This document shows positions 1 to 5,017 of a stretch of DNA of 10,083 bases, piece after piece; position 1 is the stretch's first letter; each line of letters opens with the position of its first letter. The position numbers were made by a program, and so were the translations under genes. A model generated the notes under the pieces. That model searched no databases. It was given only the letters and a program-made list of their open reading frames with translations, and was not told where the DNA came from. The stretch is taken from positions 1 to 10,083 of the forward strand of contig CAMNAE010000038.1 of the NCBI GenBank assembly GCA_946530565.1, written 5' to 3'. This DNA comes from an uncultured Oscillibacter sp. (lineage in GTDB: Bacteria > Bacillota > Clostridia > Oscillospirales > Oscillospiraceae).

Positions 1-34
1 AGAAGATCTTTTCCGGCAGATCTTACTACGGATA
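1..34. other. host chromosome, left flank
   Basis: AT-richer sequence than the element, ending where the shared 21-bp att core begins at 35. It contains a perfect 7-bp inverted repeat, AAGATCT at 3-9 and AGATCTT at 18-24, around an 8-nt loop. This could be the end of a host transcription unit, but no T-run follows it. Too short to identify a host gene. Confidence 0.6.
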
Positions 35-55
35 AAATCTCGCATAATATAAATT
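35..55. other. attL (21-bp core, first of three)
   Basis: The core is identical to 5032-5052 and 10029-10049. It contains an 11-bp arm ATCTCGCATAA (37-47) and the 6-bp centre TATAAA (48-53). The base before the core (A) is host, and the sequence from 56 on (AATTAGCTG) is element. The partner arm here is therefore the degenerate element version TTAATTAGCTG (54-64), not the host arm seen at attR. Strand exchange must lie inside the 21-bp identity. Confidence 0.88.
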
Positions 56-72
56 AATTAGCTGTTTTTTTG

Positions 73-118
73 AGCGCTGCTCACGTCCCTATGACAGGGA
101 AGTGGGCGGCGCTTTTTT
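73..118 (+). terminator. strong hairpin plus T-run in left-end leader (terminator or attenuator), copy 1
   Basis: Arm AGCGCTGCTCAC (73-84) pairs with GTGGGCGGCGCT (102-113) over 12 positions with two T-G wobbles. Inside, TCCCT (86-90) pairs with AGGGA (96-100) around loop ATGAC. The stem runs into TTTTTT (113-118). This is a convincing intrinsic terminator between the att core and the first gene at 152. The 5' arm can also fold on itself (TGAGC/GCTCA, loop GCT), a possible weak antiterminator. In this copy it would insulate the operon from host read-through. Confidence 0.75.
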
Positions 119-151
119 GCGCCCCGCAGCCAGTAGAAAGGGGAGGTAATC

Positions 152-334
152 ATGCAATACTGGTGTGTCATCTGCAAGGACCATCTCAACCGGGAGGGCG
201 TCACCGTCGGCGACATGTTGAGCCGATCGGAGGCGCTGCGCCTCGCTCGCACGATCAGCGAGTTTCAGGCGTGCGAGGTCTACATCATGGAGAGCGCCTT
301 TTGTGCGCCCGGTCAGAAAGGAGGGCGGCGCTGA
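152..334 (+). CDS. 60-aa CxxC small protein, copy 1
   Basis: First gene of the left operon. The start is set by GGGGAGG about 5 nt before the ATG. Residues C5 and C8 form a CxxC pair near the N terminus with H11 close by; C41 and C51 could complete a metal site, so a small zinc-binding or redox protein is plausible. The middle, about residues 22-40, is an Ala/Arg helix after a short beta-rich start. Its TGA overlaps the next ATG (TGATG), so the two genes are translationally coupled. I do not recognise the family; function unknown. Confidence 0.75.
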   Translation: MQYWCVICKDHLNREGVTVGDMLSRSEALRLARTISEFQACEVYIMESAFCAPGQKGGRR

Positions 335-618
335 TGCTGCGCATCTGCTGGAAATGCTGGTACTTCACCAACCGTCGCGGCCTGTTCGGCCTGTGCTATG
401 AGCCGGGCCACTTCCTCGCCGGCATGAGGACGCGCGGCCATGCTCCGTATAAATGCGCCCTGTGTCCGGCCTGTGATCACTTTTTTTTCTTTGAACAACA
501 GCCGCGCAAGCGGCAGGGGTCGAGGCTTTCGTCCCTGCTGCCGAGGCTGCAGCCCCGGCGGGTCATCGTGCGCCCCCGCGCACAGTATGACAGCGCCGGA
601 CAGACAAGGGAGGTCTGA
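334..618 (+). CDS. 94-aa Cys/His-rich zinc-finger-like protein, copy 1
   Basis: Starts at the ATG that overlaps the upstream stop, with GGAGG about 9 nt before it. It has two Cys clusters, C5-x2-C8 with C21 and H26, then C41-x2-C44-x2-C47 with H49. This suggests one or two zinc knuckles in residues 1-50. The C-terminal 40 residues are Arg-rich and may contact nucleic acid. An eight-T tract at 481-488 encodes a run of Phe between the two parts and could be slippage-prone. High third-position GC continues after the tract in the same frame, so I keep one continuous protein. No family recognised. Confidence 0.7.
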   Translation: MLRICWKCWYFTNRRGLFGLCYEPGHFLAGMRTRGHAPYKCALCPACDHFFFFEQQPRKRQGSRLSSLLPRLQPRRVIVRPRAQYDSAGQTREV

Positions 619-620
619 TC

Positions 621-782
621 ATGGCCGAGTGGTGCGGATGGTGGGACGTGGCTTGTGATGATCTGACGCCTGATGAGAAATACGATTGTCGCGCCGAGGG
701 TTTGTTCTGCTGCCCCGAAGAGTGCGAATTTTGCCTTGCCGGGTATGCAGCGGCCGAAGCCGCAGCGGAGGCCGAAGCATGA
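621..782 (+). CDS. 53-aa Cys-rich acidic protein, copy 1
   Basis: ATG at 621 with an excellent AAGGGAGGT site ending 6 nt upstream, only 2 nt after the previous stop. The protein has seven Cys (C5, C12, C23, C30, C31, C35, C38), including a CPEEC and a CxxC near residues 31-38. It then ends in an Ala/Glu-repeat tail (43-53) likely to be helical. This points to a compact metal-bound domain, perhaps a protein-interaction module. Its TGA overlaps a following ATG (ATGA at 779-782), continuing the coupled operon. Function unknown. Confidence 0.7.
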   Translation: MAEWCGWWDVACDDLTPDEKYDCRAEGLFCCPEECEFCLAGYAAAEAAAEAEA

Positions 783-805
783 GCGGCGGCAGATAGCGCG
801 ACGGC

Positions 806-1057
806 GTGATCGTGCGCCGCGTGTATGGCCAATCATACGGCGGCCGGAATCTCTACCGCGTATGGAGGGACAACGGCGAATGCTTCAGCATCGACGCAGC
901 CGACGCGGCGGAGGCGAAAGCCGAAGCCCGGCGGCGCTGGGCGCGGCTGGACGCAGAGCGAGCGGAGCGCGAAGCGCGCAGGGAACGCGAGCGCGGCGGA
1001 CTTGTCGAGGACTGGCACGAACTGGCCGCCGTGATGTGGGCGGCCGTGTTGGGATAA
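806..1057 (+). CDS. 83-aa charged helical protein; start disputed (in-frame TAG upstream), copy 1
   Basis: From GTG at 806 the protein has a short beta-rich start (residues 1-28) and then a long Ala/Glu/Arg helix (about 29-65, possible coiled coil). The GTG has no good ribosome-binding site. The better start signals belong to the in-frame ATG at 779, which has GGAGG about 9 nt upstream and overlaps the previous stop as ATGA. That frame meets TAG at 794-796 (codon 6) and then continues open into this gene. Either GTG is the true start by reinitiation, or the gene is nonsense-mutated, or TAG is suppressed. Function unknown. Confidence 0.6.
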   Translation: MIVRRVYGQSYGGRNLYRVWRDNGECFSIDAADAAEAKAEARRRWARLDAERAEREARRERERGGLVEDWHELAAVMWAAVLG

Positions 1058-1150
1058 AGGCCGGAAGCCCTTGCAAAAGCCGGAAGCCCAAGCAAAGCCG
1101 GGCAAAGCCCGGCAGCCTGGGCGACGGCAGCCAGGGCGACGGCCGAAAGG
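1058..1150 (+). repeat. intergenic mosaic repeat module A, copy 1
   Basis: Directly after the TAA of the 83-aa gene is a unit containing GAAGCCCTTGCAAAAGC (1064-1080). A degenerate version, GAAGCCCAAGCAAAGC (1083-1098), follows. Then come AGCCTGGGCGACGGC (1114-1128) and AGCCAGGGCGACGGCCGA (1129-1146). The same pieces recur at 1371-1541. No coding potential seen. Confidence 0.7.
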
Positions 1151-1164
1151 AAAGGGGGGACAGC

Positions 1165-1371
1165 ATGGCGAGATTTCAAGACTTGCCGCTTTTGAAGTGG
1201 GAAGTATATCACCCGACGCAGGGGCTGTCGATCGTACGAGCGCGCGATCAGATCGACGCGATACGCGAGGCGGCGCTTGCGTGGGGCGTCGATCCGTACA
1301 ATGACAGCTTTCTTGATGAGGTCATGGTCGGCGTTCATGTCGAAGACCATACCGGCCCGATGAGCATTTGA
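1165..1371 (+). CDS. 68-aa uncharacterised protein, copy 1
   Basis: ATG at 1165 with AAAGGGGGGA about 4 nt upstream. The predicted order is a beta-hairpin (residues 10-25), an amphipathic helix (about 27-40), and an acidic C-terminal half ending in a beta segment (53-61). The layout resembles the front part of the 83-aa and 60-aa gene products: a short beta-hairpin followed by a helix with spaced Ala. They may share a fold, which is inference only. Mosaic repeats lie on both sides and the gene is still in the left operon orientation. Function unknown. Confidence 0.7.
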   Translation: MARFQDLPLLKWEVYHPTQGLSIVRARDQIDAIREAALAWGVDPYNDSFLDEVMVGVHVEDHTGPMSI

Positions 1372-1560
1372 GGCCGGAAGCCCTTGCAAAAGCGCGACGC
1401 TGCGGCGGGCCCCGCAAGGCGGGAGGGCCGCATCGACGCGCAGCCAGGGCGACGGCCGATAGAGGCAGCGCGCACGACCCGAAGCCCTTGCAAAAGCCGG
1501 GCGCGCCGGCGACAGCCAGCGAAGCCCGGCAGCCAGGGCGAGGGGCAACGGTGCGCGCAG
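1371..1560 (+). repeat. intergenic mosaic repeat module B, copy 1
   Basis: Starts at the last base of the TGA of the 68-aa gene with the same 23 bp that follows the 83-aa gene (1058-1080 equals 1371-1393). GAAGCCCTTGCAAAAGC recurs at 1377-1393 and 1481-1497. AGCCAGGGCGACGGCCGA recurs at 1442-1459, and a shorter form at 1531-1541. Rearranged, T-poor GC-rich sequence lies between. Open frames across it exist only because stop codons need T. Confidence 0.7.
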
Positions 1561-1581
1561 CCGAGGAAAGGAGGGGAGGAC

Positions 1582-1863
1582 ATAGCCGAGACGAACAAGG
1601 CAGCCGTCACGCGCGTGACGCGGAAACTGCTGCAAAGAACGGAGGAGCTGCTCGACGCGGAAGTGTTGAGCAGCGCCGACCTTGATAAGCTCTCGAACGT
1701 AATCAAGGACGCGGCCGCGGTGCTGGGCGTCAAAAGCGCCCTTGACGCCCGAGAGCAGCGCGGCAAGATCGCGGTCTTGCTTCGACGCGCAGAGGGCGAG
1801 GACAGGAAGAACGAGCCTGTCGAGATTCTTTTCGCGCCCGATGTAGAAGACGCCGCGAAATGA
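1582..1863 (+). CDS. 93-aa helical protein with apparent ATA start, copy 1
   Basis: A very strong site, AAAGGAGGGGAGGA (1568-1581 region), is followed by ATA-GCC-GAG at 1582, where ATG would be expected. The next canonical in-frame start is GTG at 1615, which has no comparable site. The ordinary alternative would remove 11 residues. The product is helical: helix 1 about residues 5-28, helix 2 about 33-50, helix 3 about 55-75, and an acidic tail with a hydrophobic VEILF segment near 81-85. It is last in the left operon, followed directly by large hairpins. I do not recognise a characterised family; a small phage-type regulatory or DNA-binding protein is possible. Confidence 0.65.
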   Translation: MAETNKAAVTRVTRKLLQRTEELLDAEVLSSADLDKLSNVIKDAAAVLGVKSALDAREQRGKIAVLLRRAEGEDRKNEPVEILFAPDVEDAAK

Positions 1864-1874
1864 GAGCGTCCCTT

Positions 1875-1953
1875 GTTGAGCGCGCGCCGCGCTTGCGCGG
1901 CGCGCTTGTTCTCAACCTTCGCCCGCCCCGCGGAAACCTCGCGGGGGCGGGCG
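1875..1953. other. pair of very stable GC hairpins after the left operon, copy 1
   Basis: Hairpin 1: outer stem GTTGAG (1875-1880)/CTCAAC (1911-1916) and inner perfect 11-bp stem GCGCGCCGCGC (1882-1892)/GCGCGGCGCGC (1895-1905). Hairpin 2: CGCCCGCCCCGCG (1920-1932) pairs with 1940-1953, one bulged G, loop GAAACCT. There is no T-run after either, so they are not standard intrinsic terminators. They may protect the 3' end of the mRNA or act on single-stranded DNA during replication. Confidence 0.7.
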
Positions 1954-2318
1954 GGAGGAAAAGGGGCGCGGGGACAAGCACCAAGCTCGCGACCACGCAC
2001 CAGCCAGCGCGCCAGCCGACGCGCGAAAACGCACCCAGCCGAGACGAGCACAGACCACCGGCGCGGAGGGAACCGCGCCCGCGCGTTTCGAATATAGAGG
2101 AACGCGGGGCGCGGCTGGCCGAAGGCGGCCCCCCGCACCTTGTTGGCCCCCGCGCCGACCGCGCGCCCGCGCCGGGCGCGCGCCCCGGCGGCGCCGAAGA
2201 GCAGAGCGCCGGAAACAAAGGCGCGAACAACAAGCACAGCCCGGCGACGGCGACGGCGGGGCAGCGCACCCGAGCGCGGGCAAGACGGCGGCAAGGGGGA
2301 CTCCGGGGGGCCGCCGAA

Positions 2319-2340
2319 GCCCTTTTTCGGGCGCTTTTTT
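2319..2340 (+). terminator. weak terminator-like hairpin with T6, copy 1
   Basis: GCCC (2319-2322) and GGGC (2329-2332) flank TTTTTC, followed by GC and TTTTTT (2335-2340). The stem is only 4 bp, so the call is weak. The T-runs stand out because the surrounding several hundred bases are almost T-free. Confidence 0.25.
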
Positions 2341-2754
2341 GACGGGCGCCAGCACGCGCGCCATGGCGCTACGCGCCGGGCAGCGCGCGCCAGCCCGGCA
2401 AAAAGTGGAGGGCGCGAGAGACAGGGCGCGGAAAGACAGCGAACAGGAACAGCCGCGCCCGAAGAGCGCATACCGCTTTGCCCCCTTTGGGGGCAAGCGA
2501 CGCGCAGGACACGCCCCCCGACGCAGGAGAGGGGGCGCGCACAAGCGGCGCACGAGCGCAGCGAGCGTATCGACGAGCACCCAAAGCTGCACGCGAACGC
2601 CGAGGCACCCAGCCAGCGCGGGCCGCCGGAGCCTCCGCGACGGCGGCGCGCCGCGCAAGCGGCGCTTTGCCGCGCGGCCGATCTTCGGCCGCCGGTCGCC
2701 GGTCATCGGTTGGCCTCGTCTCAAAAGTGGGACGCTCAATCTGGCAGCAGCCGG

Positions 2755-2845
2755 AGAGGGCGGGCGCCGTACTTACGGCGCCTGTCCCTCTACTTGATAG
2801 AGGGACATTATTCCGTCAGTGGCGTCCACTGTGGAAGAGTGTCCC
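2755..2845 (+). promoter_or_regulatory. candidate double-strand origin and structured rep leader, copy 1
   Basis: Perfect hairpin GTCCCTCTA (2784-2792)/TAGAGGGAC (2798-2806) presents TACTTGATA across its loop. ACTTG/ATA is the sequence cut by phiX174 gpA and resembles the pC194-family nick site (CTTGATA), so a nick between 2796 and 2797 is predicted. Upstream is a perfect 9-bp hairpin GGCGCCGTA (2763-2771)/TACGGCGCC (2774-2782). Downstream is CAGTGG (2817-2822)/CCACTG (2826-2831). Alternative pairings AGAGGG 2755-2760 with CCCTCT 2786-2791, and GGGACA 2802-2807 with TGTCCC 2840-2845, exclude the origin hairpin. It lies immediately before the rep ribosome-binding site. Confidence 0.72.
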
Positions 2846-2860
2846 GGAGGAAAAAACAAG

Positions 2861-3739
2861 ATGTATCAAGGCACGGAAGCCCGGGCGATCATGCATAACG
2901 CCCTGACAAAGATATACCCCGATGGGGGAACAAAGACTCTTGTCGCAGATCGTCCGATCTTCCGGGAGAGGGGATGGGAGGAGCGCGGCAGCCTGGGCGG
3001 CCATGGCCGCCGCAAGCTGTCGCGCGGACGCTGCAAGCTGTCCCGACGCCTGCAAGGCAAGGGACGTCTTCGGGTAGTCCGGCGCTCGTCGCCGGACAGG
3101 GAAGAGCGCGCGCGCGACAATCTCGAGCGCAGCAAGAGACGGGCGCGCAGCGCCGTCTATGATCTCGCTCGATCGACGGACTTCCGGTATTTCGTGACGC
3201 TCACCGTCAGCCCGGAAAAGGTCGATCGACTGGATGATGGAGCTGTCTTCAAGAAGCTGCACAACTGGCTCGATAACAATGTCCGGCGGCATGGGCTGAC
3301 CTATGTCTTGATACCGGAGTATCACAAGAAGGGCGGCTTGCACTTTCACGCGTTTTTCAATGATGCGCTCCCGGTCGTTGATTCCGGGACTTTGTCTGTG
3401 CCGGGTGTCAAGCGGCCACGCAAGCCGCGCAGCGAAGCAGAGCGGCGGCGGCTGCTTGACGGCGGCGCTCATATCGTTTACAATCTCCCCGGATGGGATT
3501 TCGGTTTCACGACCGCGCTCGAGCTGTACGGCGATCGCCGGGCAGCCGTGGGCTATGTCGTGAAGTACATCACAAAGGCCGAGCGCAAGATCGGCGGCCG
3601 CTGGTATTACAGCGGCGGCAATCTGCGCCGGCCAGAAGTCCGGGCGCTCGATCTCGACTTCGACGCCGCGTATGGCGAGGCCGGCAGCGGCTTCGAGATC
3701 GGCAGCCTCGGCGCTATCTGCTGCAGCTTGGAGGGCTGA
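2861..3739 (+). CDS. rep: HUH rolling-circle replication initiator (phage/plasmid Rep), copy 1
   Basis: A 292-aa protein predicted to nick the origin and drive rolling-circle replication of the element. GGAGG (2846-2850) is 10 nt before ATG 2861. The N-terminal 95 residues are very basic. Motif I is FVTLTV (111-116). The metal-binding HUH motif is HFH (H161, H163) in a GLHFHAFF strand. The catalytic motif is GYVVKYITK, with Y232 and Y236 spaced as YxxKY, like the paired tyrosines of phiX174 gpA-type enzymes. No helicase domain follows, so a host helicase is needed. It overlaps no neighbour, and the next gene starts 4 nt after its stop. The family (G2P/ORF2-like Rep) is recognised from motifs; the exact subfamily is uncertain. 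Confidence 0.93.
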   Translation: MYQGTEARAIMHNALTKIYPDGGTKTLVADRPIFRERGWEERGSLGGHGRRKLSRGRCKLSRRLQGKGRLRVVRRSSPDREERARDNLERSKRRARSAVYDLARSTDFRYFVTLTVSPEKVDRLDDGAVFKKLHNWLDNNVRRHGLTYVLIPEYHKKGGLHFHAFFNDALPVVDSGTLSVPGVKRPRKPRSEAERRRLLDGGAHIVYNLPGWDFGFTTALELYGDRRAAVGYVVKYITKAERKIGGRWYYSGGNLRRPEVRALDLDFDAAYGEAGSGFEIGSLGAICCSLEG

Positions 3740-3743
3740 CACA

Positions 3744-4241
3744 ATGGAAGATCTACCATACACCACCGCGCAAGAGTTCCTTGCGCTGTTCGATATCGAC
3801 ACGGAGCGCAAGGGCGCGCGGGACTTCTGCGAGCTCGTTCGCCGGATGGCGCTGCTGCGCCGGTTTCCCGATCTGCGCGTCGGCTCTCACGAGATCGCCG
3901 CCTATGACATGAGCGTGCGCCACTGTTCGCCGCTTGTGTACTGGTCGAACATGAAGCGCGCGATCGCTCCGGCGGTCGAAGCTGATCGGGACACGCTGCG
4001 CGCGCTGCTCGGCTTCTCGCTGCCGGGTGACGGCAAGATCACGGTCTACGCCTTGGCCGTCGCTCTGTCCGGCTCGCTGTCGCTGATGCAGGCCGAATGG
4101 TATCGGCGGTTGATGGAGCACCACAGCCGGAAGGATATCCCGGATGACATGGCCGCGCCCATATACCTCGCGCAAGATTCTGATCGACAGGAGGCCGAGC
4201 AGCTCGCCGCAGCCATCCGGGGGAGGGGTAAGAAAAAATGA
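3744..4241 (+). CDS. 165-aa Rep-partner protein, possible Spo0A-C-like DNA-binding domain, copy 1
   Basis: Starts 4 nt after the rep stop with GGAGG inside the rep end, so it is co-transcribed and probably coupled with rep. Residues about 10-80 show a helical pattern like the Spo0A C-terminal domain: a KG pair near 23, helices, Y54, then a Ser-x2-V-x4-MKRAI segment near 62-73. This would be a helix-turn-helix DNA-binding domain. Residues 95-125 form a more hydrophobic helical part, and the C terminus is basic (GRGKKK). It could regulate rep or help origin recognition. The domain match is by eye only; the protein is otherwise uncharacterised. Confidence 0.8.
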   Translation: MEDLPYTTAQEFLALFDIDTERKGARDFCELVRRMALLRRFPDLRVGSHEIAAYDMSVRHCSPLVYWSNMKRAIAPAVEADRDTLRALLGFSLPGDGKITVYALAVALSGSLSLMQAEWYRRLMEHHSRKDIPDDMAAPIYLAQDSDRQEAEQLAAAIRGRGKKK

Positions 4242-4448
4242 TCGGACTCCCGGGGGGGTACCCCGGGAAAATTTGGTACCATATAACTGTGTTTTGCCTT
4301 GTGCCGCAATCGCTTGCCGAAAAAGCGGATTTTGCAATTTACAGTTCGGGAAAGTAAAGCCGGGCGCGAAAGCCGCCCGGCGCAGTTTACCGCAGCACCG
4401 GCGGGCGCCGGTTTGCGGACAGGAAAGGAAACAGGAGGGGAGAAGACT
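4242..4448 (+). promoter_or_regulatory. structured leader of int, copy 1
   Basis: A 207-nt gap with four good stem-loops: TCCCGGGG (4248-4255)/CCCCGGGA (4261-4268); an imperfect stem within 4306-4335; GCCGGGCG (4359-4366)/CGCCCGGC (4374-4381); and ACCGGCG (4397-4403)/CGCCGGT (4406-4412). None is followed by a T-run. A strong AGGAGGGG site lies at 4433-4440. I see no good promoter, so int may be read from rep transcripts, with this leader controlling its translation or mRNA stability. Confidence 0.5.
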
Positions 4449-4979
4449 ATCAGAACACAATATCTCGTAGAGGCACAGCTTGAGTTGCTGCTTGCCGGTC
4501 TGACCGTAGACAACCGGCTTGTTTGTCGCGTGATGCTCTGGACGGGTTTACGCGTGGGGGACGTGCTGGCGCTCCGGCAAGAGCAGCTTGCCCGGTGCTT
4601 TTGGATCACCGAGCAGAAGACCGGCAAGCGGCGAAAGGTGGGCTTGCCGGACACGCTGATTCATCAGATCAAGACACGGGCGGGCGGATCGCCGTGGGCG
4701 TTTCCGTCGCCGCGCAATCCGCAGCAGCCGCGCACGCGGCAGGCTGTGTGGTCTGACATCAACCGGACGGCGAAGGCGCTCCGGATCAAGGCCAACGCCG
4801 GGACGCACTCCATGCGGAAGGACTACGCCGTTGATCTCATGCACAAGTACGGCGACCTGCCGAAGGTGCAGCGCGCGCTCAATCACAGCAATCCGACGAT
4901 CACGGCGCTGTATGCGCTGGCCGATCAGCTTGTTGAAACATACCCGGAGCGCGCACAGCTTTTCCGGCGCCGTCGGTAA
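4449..4979 (+). CDS. int: catalytic-domain-only tyrosine recombinase (integrase), apparent ATC start, copy 1
   Basis: Predicted to recombine the att sites for integration and excision. From ATC 4449 it is 176 aa with the full catalytic set: R35 (TGLRVGD), K57 in the beta-hairpin, H120-x2-R123 (THSMR), H146 (ALNHS) and nucleophile Y155. There is no N-terminal core-binding or arm-binding domain; usual phage integrases are 300-400 aa. AGGAGGGG sits 8 nt before ATC, exactly where ATG is expected, and I associate related gut-Firmicute proteins with an N terminus like MRTQYL. An in-frame TTG at 4299 would add 50 unnatural residues encoded by the hairpin leader, so I reject it. It lies next to the right att site. 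Confidence 0.9.
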   Translation: MRTQYLVEAQLELLLAGLTVDNRLVCRVMLWTGLRVGDVLALRQEQLARCFWITEQKTGKRRKVGLPDTLIHQIKTRAGGSPWAFPSPRNPQQPRTRQAVWSDINRTAKALRIKANAGTHSMRKDYAVDLMHKYGDLPKVQRALNHSNPTITALYALADQLVETYPERAQLFRRRR

Positions 4980-4987
4980 AAAAACAG

Positions 4988-5017
4988 TTGACAGGAGAGG
5001 TGGCCTTGTGCTACCAT
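4988..5017 (+). promoter_or_regulatory. strong promoter at element right end, reading across the junction att site
   Basis: Perfect -35 TTGACA (4988-4993), 18-nt spacer, and -10 TACCAT (5012-5017) with an extended TGC before it. It points right across the core at 5032-5052, through the terminator-like hairpin at 5070-5115, into the left operon of copy 2. In the circular element it would do the same. Confidence 0.7.

Larger units (their letters stand above)
1864..2754. other. 0.9-kb GC-rich, T-poor, hairpin-dense region without a convincing gene, copy 1
   Basis: T is nearly absent from the + strand: 1988-2085, 2145-2301 and 2489-2567 contain none. Many inverted repeats occur. They include 2160-2169/2173-2182 (10 bp, loop CGC), a palindrome GCGCCATGGCGC around 2358-2370, 2474-2499 (11 bp with one bulged T, loop TTT) and 2675-2681/2685-2691 (7 bp, loop TCT). 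Long open frames on both strands are explained by T depletion (A depletion on the - strand), and they lack ribosome-binding sites and natural composition. It may hold single-strand origin or packaging signals; that is inference. Confidence 0.65.

Noticed and set aside
481..488. Eight-T tract as a programmed frameshift site in the 94-aa gene
   Set aside because: The original frame keeps codon-like GC bias to a sensible stop just before the next ribosome-binding site; no stimulatory structure seen.
1064..1497. CRISPR array
   Set aside because: Units are irregularly spaced, spacers are themselves repeats, and no cas genes are present.
1860..2342. 160-aa + strand open frame overlapping the stop of the 93-aa gene
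   Set aside because: No ribosome-binding site, Arg/Ala/Pro-rich unnatural composition, and T depletion removes stop codons by itself.
1335..2739. Long - strand open frames of 378 and 275 aa
   Set aside because: The complement is A-poor, so stops are rare. They lie opposite real genes and hairpins and have no start signals.
2140..2898. 252-aa + strand open frame running into the rep leader
   Set aside because: Starts at TTG without a ribosome-binding site, crosses the origin hairpins and overlaps rep in another frame; composition follows base bias.
2816..3811. 331-aa - strand open frame
   Set aside because: Antisense shadow of rep, whose HUH motifs are on the + strand.
4248..4268. Intrinsic terminator after the 165-aa gene
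   Set aside because: Good 8-bp stem, but it is followed by AAAATTT and no T-run.
4299..4448. TTG start adding 50 residues to the integrase
   Set aside because: The added part is translated from GC stem-loops, has no ribosome-binding site, and the strong site at 4433-4440 points to 4449.
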